This document shows positions 35,055 through 46,100 of a stretch of 64,000 nt of DNA, piece after piece. Source of the DNA: Pararge aegeria (Eukaryota > Arthropoda > Insecta > Lepidoptera > Nymphalidae); assembly GCF_905163445.1 (NCBI RefSeq), contig NC_053180.1, forward strand, positions 17,474,701 through 17,538,700, read 5' to 3'. The number at the start of each line of letters is the position of its first letter. The stretch's first letter is position 1. The notes below the pieces were generated by a model. The model was not told where the DNA came from. It worked only from the letters and a program-made list of their open reading frames with translations, and did not search any database. The position numbers were made by a program, and so were the translations under genes.

Positions 35055-35926
35055 CTGATAAGTACCTATGTCTGGGAAAGTCTGATTGTAGTTTTAGTAT
35101 TGTAAAACATTTGATAATGAAGCATTTATAGTTCATACATATATTTAAACCTAAAGCTAGGAGGGTTCCAAACGTCTAAGAAACTTTGGAGTTTTTCTGT
35201 AAAATTGTTACTAGGATAGAACTACAACAAGTAGATCAACGTATGGCAAGAAGGACAAGGCGTTTGAAGGCGTCGCAAAAATATGGCAACTTTCCAAGGG
35301 CGCCACAGATAAAATAAGTTTGCAAAGCCCGTAATAGAGTACTTCTAAAACTTCCAATAGGATAGTAAAAAAGTTAAAATCAATCCGATAGGTATGCAAA
35401 CTGACATTGGACTTCTGTGTAGTAGGTACGAGTGGGTACCTTGCCGGTACCAACCTACTATAATAGTGCTCGAGGTCACGCACCTACAGCTTATATTTAT
35501 GGACTCTCGCTTTTTATGTTAGCCGACTGTAACAAACAGATTAACGGACAGACAGACGAAAAAATAGGGACCTTGTTCGACCATAGAAACTAAAAAAACT
35601 TCTAACAAAAACAGTAAGAGGTCAGAAGACAGATTACATACAAAACAAAAAAAAATACAATACGTGGCCTCAACGCAAGACTGAAGCAGGTTTTAAAACC
35701 TTTGTGAGTAACGTGTAGATACCTGCCTACATACGAGTGAAAAATATTGTTCTTAAAATATCCATTCACAACTTGTTCTTTGTCACAATATGGTTTTGTA
35801 ATGTAAATTGAGTTGACTCAGTCGATTAGAATGCTGAGTTATTCAACTATTCACTTTTCCTATATCTGTGAGTCCAATTAATGGCCAACATGCGTTTGTT
35901 ACGTATCGCCAATACTTCTTTATCTA
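35055..35926. other. No gene seen
   Basis: A short S5-like piece may lie near 35155 ('aaagctaggagggttccaaa'). Nothing else was recognised. Confidence 0.45.
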
Positions 35927-36318
35927 TGCAAATACTGGACCATCAATGAGGATCTCAGGAAAAGTCTAGAAGCATTCGAGATGTGGGCCTATCGACGCAT
36001 GCTAAAATTCAGCTGGACTCAAAATGACTTCCTAATTTTGATTCCAGCTGAAGACGAGTTGGTTGTTAGCACGAACTTTAGAAGATCGTCAATAAGAAAA
36101 AAGTTGCTTATCTAGGGCATGTGCTTCGGCATGACAGATACAGGCTACTGCAACTGATATTGATGGGCAAAGTTGCTGAAACGAGACGCACTGGTCGCAA
36201 GGGGAAGTCTTGGTTGCGCAACATTAGAGAGTGGACTGGGATCGCGAATGCCGCCCAGCAGTTTAGCCTGGCGAGGGAAAAGGCGAAGGATCAAAAACTG
36301 ATCGCAAACCTTCAATAG
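35927..36318 (+). mobile_element. RTE-type LINE, ORF2 C-terminal fragment
   Basis: Reads YWTINEDLRKSLEAFEMWAY and RRMLKFSWT, then after a frameshift YLGHVLRHDRYRLLQL and SWLRNIREWTGI, ending ANLQ and TAG at 36316-36318. This is the conserved C-terminal tail of a lepidopteran RTE-like retrotransposon. Frameshifted and 5'-truncated. Confidence 0.85.
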
Positions 36319-36489
36319 TTGGAAAGGCACCTAAAGAAGATGCGTCAGATTGTCAGCATCTCAACTGATTCTTCGAGTATACGTTTCCCAAGGTCTTCAA
36401 TAGTCCAAGCCTCAATGTGGAATTCTGCCACGCGTCAACAAAAATTGCGAACTTTTACACATCACCAAGGTCAGAGAAGTCGAATATCT

Positions 36490-36603
36490 GCAGGGGTAGC
36501 ACGGGCAGGAGACAACACTTATATCCCCCGATTATATTTTCCACCTGCTAAAACACGGGAACAGGGAATAGGAGAAGTTTACCCCTATTTATTATGTAAT
36601 AAA
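36490..36603 (+). mobile_element. MITE X copy, truncated
   Basis: 'gggtagcacgggcaggagac' to 'cccctatttattatgtaat'. The right half is missing. Confidence 0.75.
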
Positions 36604-36663
36604 TGCTTCAAAGTTTTAAATATGTATCTATTTGAATAAAGAATTATTTTACTTTGACTTTAC

Positions 36664-36752
36664 ATCAGGAAGTGGACTGGAATCTCGAGTGCAGCAGAAT
36701 TGTTTCGCCTCTCGAAAAACTATGAATCTCACTGCCAACCTTTACTAGTCAG
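36664..36752 (+). mobile_element. Second piece of an RTE-type LINE tail
   Basis: Reads IRKWTGISSAAELFRLSKNY, homologous to the REWTGIANAAQQFSLAREK segment of the neighbouring fragment. Confidence 0.7.
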
Positions 36753-37004
36753 AGATACTTCGCAGAAGGAGATATGTACCTAAGTTTTATTATAAAAGGC
36801 TCGCTTTCCAGGCTCTTTTAAAACTTCACGTTTGTTTGTTTGCAATGACTCTACCGTAAAGGAACCAACAAAACTTGGCAGTTGTTCTTTTTTAAAATCA
36901 ACATTTTACAATTTAACAATCATGTTTCTATCTTGCATTGGATGAATCTCGCGGTGAGCCGTATCACTCATAGACATTATTTTCTATATGATTTAATGAC
37001 AATG

Positions 37005-37225
37005 TCAGTTGATATAACAAAAAGAACACCCGGCTAAGTTAATTGTGGACTTCTTCTTAGACCAGGGCGCGTTTAGAACCCTCGTAGGTTTAGTTTTAAG
37101 TTTACGAATGTAGTTATTTATCGCCATCACTGCTCACTAATATGTACACATTTTGTATGCAATCAACGCATCCAAGTGCCATCTATGTGCTTATTTGAAT
37201 TAAGTAATATTTGACTTTGACTTTG
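37005..37225 (+). repeat. Repeat S5 copy
   Basis: 'aagaacacccggctaagtta', 'taggtttagttttaagttta' and the tail 'tttgactttgactttgattt'. Confidence 0.75.
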
Positions 37226-37317
37226 ATTTTCACTGGCAATACTGGACTTACTGTATAATGTTTCAGTAATTTTATAAAGTAGGTAAATAATTAAACTTTT
37301 GATAACTATAAATATTT

Positions 37318-37452
37318 GATCAACAACCAATGTTCATGACATTGAGTTGGTGGGTATTTTGATATAAATACGGGTGCATTTTCGATACACTTCAGTCCTA
37401 CATGGATTCGAACGATACAAAGATACCTCCCGGTGTCTTAGTCGTTATCAAT
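37318..37452 (+). repeat. Dispersed repeat Y, copy 2
   Basis: Reverse complement of 557-690: 'caacaaccaatgttcatgac', 'ggtgggtattttgatataaa', 'cgggtgcattttcgatacac'. Confidence 0.6.
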
Positions 37453-38149
37453 AATTATTACTCTATATTTATAATAATATTACATCAAGATGTTCAATAG
37501 TGTTCTGAGGCAATTACGAATGGTAGATATTCATTTGAATTATTAATTAGGTAGTTTGTTTCATATATGTGTGTTTACATATTTTCAGTACAGAAAACTT
37601 AAAACAGAACGTTGCAAATACGGAATTTACCGTAATAAGCGAAACCTACAGTCAAATCTACATATCATTATGAGCAAAAAACATCGTATTTGCATATCTG
37701 TATTTAAGTATAAATGGAAATTTACCCGTATCAAACGATTGCGCATAAAAACTAGTTTTTGTCGCTTTTTCCAATACACACTTCATTAAAGTATATGTCG
37801 CAGGGATATGAAACTAGCGGTCCCTCCCGACTTCTTCCACATATAAGTCAACTTTAAAAGATAGACAGATGCTGTCGCGGACTATTTTTAGAATTTCTAA
37901 AGGGAAACAACGTTGTCATACCAACATGTTTTTATCGAAATTTTAACCGTTTACGCAATGCACACAGCGGAAGCGCTTAAAAGGAAAAAAACCCCGTTTT
38001 TGAAACATTCTTCATTGGGGCTATGATCCTATTGGTCTCAACGTGATGATATTTATTGCCTATAGCCTTCCTCGATAAATGGGCTATTCAACACTGGAAA
38101 CTTTTTTAATTTTAATTTTTTCACTATAATGTGTGTGTGAGAGCTCAAG
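37453..38149. other. No gene seen
   Basis: AT-rich. The open frame 37556-37789 is Lys/Arg-rich low-quality text without domains. Confidence 0.45.
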
Positions 38150-38320
38150 TGACGATGCAGTCTAAAGTGGCTTACCTGGAGTATGGTAGTCATATCCCTA
38201 ATCGATTTCTACGCGACATCGCACTGGAAAACTAAATAGCTTAGCGGCACGTTTCTGTCGGTAGGGTGGTAACTAGCCACGGCCAAAGCCGGCCATCAGA
38301 CAAAAATCAACAAACAAACG
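38150..38320 (-). repeat. SINE S3 copy, antisense
   Basis: 'gatgcagtctaaagtggctt', 'tttctacgcgacatcgcact', 'ggtagggtggtaactagcca'. Confidence 0.8.
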
Positions 38321-38334
38321 CTTCAGCTTTATGT

Positions 38335-38500
38335 AAAAAGGTACACATAGGGGGCGGGGCGTCCATAAATTACGTGAGGTGTTTTTTTAAATTTTCTGTG
38401 CCTCCCTCCTTGTGAGATGTCGTAATATTTTATTCGACCCCCTCCCCCATCCCCACATCAAAATGTGGGTTTCTTACGTTAACGCGTTGGATTGTTATTA
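38335..38500. repeat. Common insect dispersed repeat
   Basis: 'ggcgtccataaattacgtga' with pyrimidine-rich 'ccccctcccccatcccc' is text I recognise from many insect genomes as a short non-autonomous element. Ends unclear. Confidence 0.5.
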
Positions 38501-38994
38501 TAAAAAGACCAATGGACCAAAATAGTATAATTTTTTTTGTTTCAAGCAGGAAAATAAAAATTGCGTGATATTTGCCGAGACCCCACTCTCTCCAACGTTA
38601 GATTAATAATTATAATGAATCTCCAAGATTAGTAGTAATTTTCCCCCTTAAAAATCTCACGTATTTTATGAACGCTCCCTTACTACAAATACCTAAACAA
38701 GGCAACTGAAGCCTAAATAAGTACGTCCCGTTTTCCAGCTTGAGCTGAAAAACAAACCCCATACCAAAAGGTTGGAAACCTTTTATACATAGCAACCTTC
38801 GACTAGGTACTTATCGGGTATGAACAAAACTACTAATTACTTATTGTTAAATAACATCGATTAAATCGTATGTTACGTTCAGTTACGTATTTGCATTCTG
38901 CACGTTATCTTCGCTGTTTAGTGGCCATAAGAACGTGATAAAAAACGCTAATTGTATCCAGAAAATGCTTGAATATAATCATCGTAGTTTTTTT

Positions 38995-39235
38995 TTTATT
39001 ACACTATTACACTACAAGTTAGCCCTTGACTGCAATTCCACCTGATGGTAAGTGATGATGCAGTCTAAGATGGTAGCGGGCTAACCTGTTATTGAGAGTA
39101 TGACAGGTATATTTAACCCATACCCCTAATCTGTTTCTACGCGACATCGTAACGCTTAATAGCTAAGCGGCACGTCTTTGCAGGTAGGGTGGTAACTAGC
39201 CGAGGCCGAAGCCTCCCACCAGACAAAATTATATT
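38995..39235 (-). repeat. SINE S3 copy, antisense
   Basis: T tract, 'caagttagcccttgactgca', 'ccacctgatggtaagtgatg', 'gtttctacgcgacatcgtaa', 'ggtagggtggtaactagccg'. Confidence 0.85.
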
Positions 39236-40139
39236 AATACAACACTGCTGGATGAGTTGCTGAGAGAGATCTCGTAGGAGAGAGGTATGCAGAGCATAAA
39301 CCCTATCCGATGCTCTTAAGCGGATTGTCGTGACCGAAGACTTAAGAAGCTCTCCGAGGCGAACACATTTTACACAATCAAACAAGTTAGTTGGGCGCGA
39401 TGAAAGCGTTTTTTTTTTGTACACTTTTTTATAAACCAAAAATAATACAAAACAATAATCTAATAGCTCGACGATAAGATTCATAAATTACTTAGTTTTG
39501 TTTCTATCGGCACAGACAGACACTAATGTTTTTTTTTTAAGCCTGGCAAAACCGGTCACTTAATAAGTTTGTCATAGGACTTATAAATCATAACCGTAAA
39601 ACGTAACTCCGATTCTAATCACGATTAGAACTCAGACACAATTTCAATGAACCCAAAACCACCGCATAGGATTCTGCTCACGTCCCTTTTACCATATTAC
39701 GAAAGAGAGGAAGTAGTTCTAACTGTAAAAGCGATGTTTTTGTAAAGTGGACTCAATTGTTATCTTATTTAGGTTGATTATTCAGGTTAGTAGAAAGTTA
39801 CTATAGACAGCAGACAGTCTAGAAAATAATAACCAATAGTGTTGCTATTTTTTACTTAGTAAAGGATGACTCTTTCATCACCCGCTTACCTCAAAACTAC
39901 GATTTGAAATAGATAATTTCTAAATTTCCTTTTTTCAACAATACTTGCTTTAAATATGAAGAGAAAACTCTGAGTTACAATAACCAAAGTTTTTCTGCGA
40001 ACCCCAATGTTCTTGCGTTAATCACTTCATAATAATGGAAAAATAAAAAAAAGCTCTTCGGAAATGGAAAAGTAAATTCGAATAGGCCAGCTAGTCCAGT
40101 TTCTCAAAAAGTACTATATCATAAACATACTATTACCGG
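39236..40139. other. No gene seen
   Basis: The GC-richer patch 39240-39380 may be a repeat remnant. Nothing coding is supported. Confidence 0.45.
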
Positions 40140-40144
40140 TACGC

Positions 40145-40415
40145 AGACGGCCGATTGGCGCAGTTTGCAGCGACGGCTTTGGCACGCACCTTTGGCCTTG
40201 GGCTCAGAAAGCAGGCTTTCTGAGCCCAAGGCCGTGGGTTCGATTCCCACTACTGGAAACTGTTTGTGTGATGAGCATGAATTGTTTGTATTTATGTATG
40301 TTATTCATAAAAATATTCATCAGTCATCTTAGTACCCAGAACACAATCTACGCTTACTTTGGGGCTAGATGGCGATGAGTGTATTGTCGTCGTATATTTA
40401 TTTATTTATTTATTA
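40145..40415 (+). repeat. SINE S2 copy with hairpin in its head
   Basis: Head 'ggccgattggcgcagtttgc', box-B-like 'gtgggttcgattcccactac', 'cgcttactttggggctagat', (ttta)n tail. About 45 extra bases in the head come from an inverted duplication. Confidence 0.85.
40194..40233. repeat. Perfect hairpin, 19-bp stem, 2-base loop
   Basis: 'ggccttgggctcagaaagc' (40194-40212) and its exact complement at 40215-40233, between box A and box B of the S2 head. Confidence 0.95.
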
Positions 40416-40499
40416 CGATAGGTAAAAATTATATTGAAAAGCAAACCGACTTTGTCAAGCAACTAAAAAGCAAGAAATAAATATACAGTTTGAAGTCAG

Positions 40500-40640
40500 T
40501 GCCAAGTAAAATGTAATGCCTTTTTAACTGACTTCAAAAGGAGGAGGTTTTTTTATGTATTACGATTACTCGAAGACGCCTGAACCGTTTTGAAAAATTA
40601 TTTTTTGTTTTAAAAGGCATATACTTTTCAGGTGGTCGTA
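40500..40640 (+). repeat. Dispersed repeat P fragment
   Basis: 'actgacttcaaaaggaggag' and 'gaagacgcctgaaccgtttt'. Related text continues at 41020-41070 and 41440-41640. Confidence 0.65.
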
Positions 40641-40664
40641 TTGTGACCCAAGATCTGGCGCTTA

Positions 40665-40870
40665 ATTCAAAATTCAAAATTCAAAAATATTTTATTCATG
40701 TAAACCTTATTACAGGCACTTATGAAGCGTTCATACAATTAACATGTTACACTAATGTTAGTGATGGTGATAACCGTATTCGTTAACTTAAAACTAAAGC
40801 TAGGAGGGCTTATTTAGCCCAACGGCTAAGTCTAGCAATTCAAGGGGCAATAGCGCCAGCATTTTTACCA
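40665..40870 (-). repeat. Repeat S5 copy, antisense
   Basis: 'attcaaaattcaaaaatatt' tail, then 'acttatgaagcgttcataca' and 'aaactaaagctaggagggct'. Confidence 0.75.
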
Positions 40871-41019
40871 TGCCCATAAGTGAACAGTTAGACGGCTTAT
40901 ATTTATTGTAAAAAATAATTTTAGTTTGTAATTATTATTTCCATAGAAAAAAAAATATATTGTTCGTTGGTTTATTAATAAAGAAAAAAAAATCAAAATA
41001 AGAACCCTAAGTAGCAGAT

Positions 41020-41640
41020 TTGTTTTTCTTTTAAGTTCCTGGGCGTATGTTGAAGTCGGTTTTTTTTTTATTTCAAAATATTTTATAGTGTAGGCAAGTA
41101 TTTAGTAATAAGTGGGTAGGTTTGTAATTATTTCTATGTTATAATAGCCAAATGTCAACTGCTTATAACCTTTTTCAAAATATTTATTTTCCTGAAGCCG
41201 CGCGTTATTGGTTGAGGAGTTCTCCCGGGATTTCACCATCTGCTCCTTTATTGTGACGAGCGTTAATTGATCACCTACTTTAATCGAAGCGAAAATAGTG
41301 TAATACTTAGTATTGTATAGTTTCGGTTACCATCCTTGGTCTTGATCATCAGTTTGACGTAACTAAATGGTACTTTTCGAAAGAAAATGCTCAAGTTATA
41401 TGAAAAATACTCAAATCACAGTATGCGAGCCTTTAATACTTGGAGAGTTCCCTCGATTTTTCCAGGATCCCTCATATAGATCTTCACCAAATTAATATAC
41501 TTAGGACCCCCTCTGAGGATACAATATGACAGCTCTGTATAATTAATAATATAAAATTGCCGGAGTAATTGCGGAAAAAAACACAGTCGAATTGAGAACC
41601 TCCGCTATTTAAGTCGGTTGAAAAACAAATAATCCACTGC
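41020..41640 (-). repeat. Dispersed repeat P fragments
   Basis: 'gttgaagtcggtttttt' near 41050, and 'ggagagttccctcgattttt', 'cagtcgaattgagaacctcc' at 41440-41640, interrupted by unrelated AT-rich DNA. Confidence 0.55.
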
Positions 41641-41668
41641 GCAGTTGTCTTTTTACGTGACTCTTACT

Positions 41669-41811
41669 CAGTGGCGTGCACTGGGTTTCTTACCAGGGTG
41701 TGCATAAGGCAGGAAAATTGCAAAAAATAGCAAAATTCTCCTGCTATACGAGTTATATATCAATTTAAGGGTAAGCTGTGCTTTTAAGCATGTATGAAGT
41801 GCACGCTGCTG
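41669..41811. mobile_element. hAT-type MITE with perfect 8-bp target duplication
   Basis: 143 bases, ends 'cagtggcgtgcact' and 'agtgcacgctgctg'. Flanks 41661-41668 and 41812-41819 are both 'ctcttact'. Confidence 0.9.
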
Positions 41812-42239
41812 CTCTTACTATACAGTCGATCGCCAGTTGTCTTTCTACGTGACTCTTACTATATAGAGAGTTGAGTGCGGAAATGCATTGGGAAAATACT
41901 TAGCTCACCTATTTTCTATCAAAAGGTAACAAGAAGAATAATATTTCTAACTTTCATATTTTCTATTTACACAATTTTCTATGCCATTTCACTTTTAGTT
42001 CTCGACTTAAATTATTATAGCTGATCGATCCAAAGACCATAAAATTTATCTATACGTTCATTTTTATACTAAATTATATATACTATATATAATATAAAAA
42101 TGAATCGCTGAATGTGTTGCTTAGCGCAAATCTCCAGATCAGCTGAACGGAATTCGTTAATTCTTTTTTTAGAATATTCCTCTAGTACAAAGATGCTTCT
42201 TACGGAGAGAAATATTTAAAAATAAATTCTATTCTTATG

Positions 42240-42300
42240 CTTTTCGCAGAGTATAGCAAATTAAGCTTAATTTTCATAATTTATCATGGAATTTGCAAAA
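42240..42300 (+). repeat. End of the 15.1-kb fold-back family
   Basis: 'ttttcgcagagtatagcaaa' and 'ttaagcttaattttcataat' match the right end of the element at 15100-15435. Confidence 0.65.
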
Positions 42301-42769
42301 TAAAGCCTGTTTCTATCGAATTAATCTAAATATTTTCAATATTGCCAGACCCTTTAATTTTATTTATTAGAGACAACAGGCAGTGCACAAAAATAACAAA
42401 TAAGCTAAAAATAAAATAGATCTAGCTCAAGCCCCACATCTTTCCACAAATTACTAAAATTATTTTGAATAAATAGAATCAGAATACAATAGAAGACATT
42501 GAGTTTCTACTCTACATGGTTTAAATCTACTATCAAAAACAATGCAAATCAATCCGATGTTATCACTACCGAAAACAATGTTCGCATCCGACATTGACAC
42601 ACTTTTCTTGGCGAAAATTACCGGTAAATGGATATTAATATTCCGAATATTCTTGAGCGAACCAGCGTAACGATATCTATTACGTGGAGAAATTATTGTC
42701 CCGCTACAGAAATGATTTAAGGTAATTAAAACAAAGTTTCAGAGTAGTCTCGATTAAGGTAAGGTCACA
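42301..42769. other. No gene seen
   Basis: AT-rich without recognised features. Confidence 0.45.
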
Positions 42770-42774
42770 TAAAC

Positions 42775-43110
42775 CCATTACCGTCCTACTACAGAGCACG
42801 GGTTTCCTCCTACAATGAGAGGGGGTAAGGGCCGTAGTCCAACACGCTTACCCAGGGCAGATTGGTGGACTCCAAACACCTTTGAAAACATTATGAAGAA
42901 CTCTCAGGCAGTGAGGAAACCTGCATGGTTTCCTCACGATGTTACACCGTTGAAGCAAATGATATTTTAATTACTTTAAACGCACATAACTTAGAAAAGT
43001 TAGTGGTGCGAGCTGGAATTTGAACTCTGCCCCCCGAAAGTGAAGTTTAGCTACAAGCTCGACTTCACTTTCGGGGGGCAGAGTGCCAATGCGCTATCAC
43101 CGTTTCAATG
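42775..43110 (-). repeat. SINE S1 copy, antisense, with hairpin in its head
   Basis: 'cccattaccgtcctactaca', 'gaactctcaggcagtgagga', 'cgttgaagcaaatgatattt', then the hairpin at 43025 and 'ccaatgcgctatcaccgttt'. Confidence 0.85.
43025..43084. repeat. Perfect hairpin, 22-bp stem, about 15-base loop
   Basis: 'ctctgccccccgaaagtgaa' onward pairs exactly with 'acttcactttcggggggcag' and its end. Inverted duplication inside the S1 head. Confidence 0.95.
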
Positions 43111-43134
43111 TTAATCCTCATTTGTCTGTGATTA

Positions 43135-43215
43135 GGCAACCAAAACCTTCAAACCGGAACACAGCTGCAATCCTGCTTGCGGCAGAAATAAACATGGCGA
43201 TAGTTCTACTACCAG
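43135..43215 (-). repeat. Repeat N fragment, antisense
   Basis: 'cggcagaaataaacatggcg' is the complement of the N text at 6820-6845. Confidence 0.6.
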
Positions 43216-43499
43216 CTGTGTCGCAAAAATCCCTACTAACTACTTCAATAACTCATATCTAAATACTCCCTTTAAAAAAATCACATTAATATTGCTGCGT
43301 GAAAATAGGACAAACCATCATACGAAATTAATATATCCACAATCTCTACAGACTAATGTGACTACAGAGCCAGCTTCAAAGCTAAGCTGTTTTGCTACTA
43401 AGGAATGCTATTAATTACGTAGTTTTTGCGTGTGTACAATTAACTCGCGAGGAAACGCTATGGAAAAATATCTGGGTTTTAGGGTCCCGTACCCGAACC

Positions 43500-43790
43500 G
43501 CGGTATCGAAAAGCGGTGATAGGCTTGTGGTTAGAACTTCAGCTTTACTTTCGGGGGGACTCAGTTCGAATACCAGCACGCACCTCTAACTTTGCTTTTC
43601 CATGTTGTGTGCGTTTTAAGTAAAGAAAACGTCGTGAGGAAATCTATATGCCTGATAGATCTGTATAATGTTCTCGAAGGTTTCCGAAGACCACCAATCC
43701 ACCCTGGACCAGCGTGATCTACGGCCTAATATCTTTCTCATTGTGGCATCAGGGCCCTGCAGTAGAACTGTAATGAGTTGATGTAATAGA
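43500..43790 (+). repeat. SINE S1 copy with head
   Basis: 'gcggtgataggcttgtggtt', 'actcagttcgaataccagca', 'gtaatgagttgatgtaatag'. Confidence 0.8.
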
Positions 43791-43827
43791 CCCGTAGAGT
43801 GCCAACGGGAGTTATAACTAAGCCTCT

Positions 43828-43880
43828 TCTGTCCGTCTGTCCATCCGTCCATCCGTCCATCCGTCCATCCGTCCATCTGT
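43828..43880. repeat. Short tandem repeat (GTCCATCC)n
   Basis: Repeated 'gtccatcc' units. The apparent Gly/Trp/Met/Asp-rich frame on the minus strand is a by-product of it. Confidence 0.9.
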
Positions 43881-44534
43881 CTCATGAACCGCAATATATC
43901 CAGACAGTTATAATTTGTTTTTCATAGAACGGACAATGAACATAGAATGTTTATTTCCATTGTCGCTATAACAAACAAATAAGAAACATATTAAGTACAG
44001 GATCCTTAGGTTTTGGTAATTTTTAACGTATACATAAAAATTTTAATACTATATGAAGATATTGTTTTATGTCCTGTAGTCCCTAGTGCCTCGAACCTAG
44101 CCCGGTTTTATAACGTTAATACTTATATTTCGTAGTTCACAGTTTTCCCGTTAGGTAGATAATAAGTAAACCTACTGGCCCGTAACTTATTACGTACAAG
44201 TAGGTTTTAAAATTCCATATGTTTATGCTATGTGTTGTTAAAAGTATAATCAGCGTATGCCTCTTTGTGTTCCACTTTTTGTTCTACTGGTGGGTACAGG
44301 CTTGCTCTTTCTTTGGAGAGAGCATTTAAGAGCATTGACCAAGACCAACCACACTGTTCCAGTGCGGGCTTTTAACGATGATTTAAGTTAGTAGCCGTTA
44401 CGTAATTTCCGTAAAGTAAAGATAGTGAAATAAAGATACAAAAATATGTGTGCTGGCCCTTAAACTGTATATGTTTTTTTCACTCATTTTAATACATATA
44501 CCTAAAAACAATAGATCACTTCAAATCAAATCTA

Positions 44535-44788
44535 ATATTGTAAATGAGTAAGTTTGTAAGAATGGATGGATGAATGTTTGTTGCTCTGTCGAGTCTGAGC
44601 TGATTTTGATAAAACTTTATAGTAATAGGTATAGGTTATACAGGAGAATCATATTTAGTCTATGATTTGTAATTTGCCAAATAGTAATGATTCGAGAAGT
44701 TTCAAGTAAATCATAGAAAGGTACAGGTAAAATAGTACGTACTCACAAGAAGTCAGAAATGCAACGCCAAGTCGCGGGCATCCGCTAG
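44535..44788 (+). mobile_element. Helitron-like non-autonomous element
   Basis: Starts near 'ctaatattgtaaatgagtaa' and ends 'aagtcgcgggcatccgctag' before T at 44789, in the standard layout of a common lepidopteran non-autonomous element. Confidence 0.5.
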
Positions 44789-45947
44789 TTTAAAATAAAT
44801 AATACCTTAAATATGTAATGGGGCATCCTACATGAGTGGGCTGAAAATAATGATATAACTGGAGCTTTAAAATTATACGTTTTGAATGTATTACAATATT
44901 TACTTAAAATAGGAAGCCAGGATCCACGATGGATATTATAGGACCCCAAACAAAAGCAGGTCAACACTTGTGTAGACACAACTGTTAAAACGTAAACACT
45001 CACATCGTCGGAAACGTAAGATGCTATTAGTTTTTTCTACCAAAGAATTTTTCCTAGTAGTTTTTCGAACAAAAGTAATTTACATTGATTGTTATTAAGT
45101 GTTAGTTTAGACTTTCTCATACATTGTTCCCACAGTTAATATTCAGCGGCAGACTCCCATGAAGTCAATACCACGAAACACGGAAGGGAGTTAGGAGTTG
45201 TTAAAAGAATGCAGAAGTAACTGACTGACAGTTTTTTTGAGTAAACAGACTGAATATGTTAATTAAGCAATTAGATTTAAGACGAGCTGGGACTTGCTAA
45301 AGAACCGTTAAAGATCTTTAACTTAATTTAAATTCAACTATTCCAAACATAGTGCGTATTCCCGAGGTAACTATCCAAATTGGATGCTTAAGGAATTAAC
45401 TTTTCATCACACTTGCCCGTAACTACATCGTCATACAGCTCATAATCAGATATATTAGACAAGCGTGTTCTATTTAAAATTACCGTACTTGTTCTTTATT
45501 TATGATGTCCCGATTGAGTTAAGTTGTTACCTCACTGCTAGTTATAAGTATGAAGATGGACTACTTTTTTTTTTCTTCTTCTTTAGTGAGATTCTTTAAC
45601 TTAAAAATTACTTTGTTTCAGAATAATGAAGGAAAATGAGACGACGCTGGTAACTGACTCTTCGATAGCACTTGAAAAGGCCCAGTTCCAATAGTCCAAC
45701 ATTACATTAGGTTCTATTCCAATTTTGTATAACCAAATGAAAGAGTTCAGAAGCTTATATGCAAACAGATAAAAAATCTAACAGGTTTTATTAAAATTGG
45801 AAGGGATGTTCCTTAAAACAGACTAAGAACTCCTATCTTTATGAACATAACAGAAAGTGCAGTCATGACTAATCTGAAATAAAAAATATCGGCAACGAAG
45901 CCAAAACAGCTTATTGTAAGGAAGATTAAAAATCTAGCTCGTTATAT
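44789..45947. other. Upstream region of the four-TM gene; no promoter identified
   Basis: AT-rich. An in-frame TAA at 45927-45929 precedes the ATG at 45948. A weak acceptor-like 'tttgtttcag' at about 45611-45620 could border a 5'UTR exon, but this is not established. Confidence 0.4.
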
Positions 45948-46100
45948 ATGAAGGTCGATAATATAACCACTATGTCAGTCAACAATGACTTGAGCGACTC
46001 TTCGGATGCCGCGCCGAAATTGCGTATGAAGCCAGCGGTCAACAAGATATTCTGCTGTAGTGTCACGGCTGCATCGGGGTTCGTCGCGGCGTATGCTTTG
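45948..46100 (+). CDS. Four-TM gene exon 1
   Basis: 51 codons from ATG, donor 'gtatgt', phase 0 out. Encodes an acidic then basic N-terminus and the start of membrane segment 1 (KIFCCSVTAASGFVAAYAL). Confidence 0.85.

Noticed and set aside
39137..39484. 115-codon open frame on the minus strand
   Set aside because: Most of it runs through the antisense S3 SINE at 38995-39235 and its flank; no domain.
43616..43894. Open frame with repeated GWTDGRMDGW text
   Set aside because: Direct product of the (GTCCATCC)n short tandem repeat next to SINE S1.
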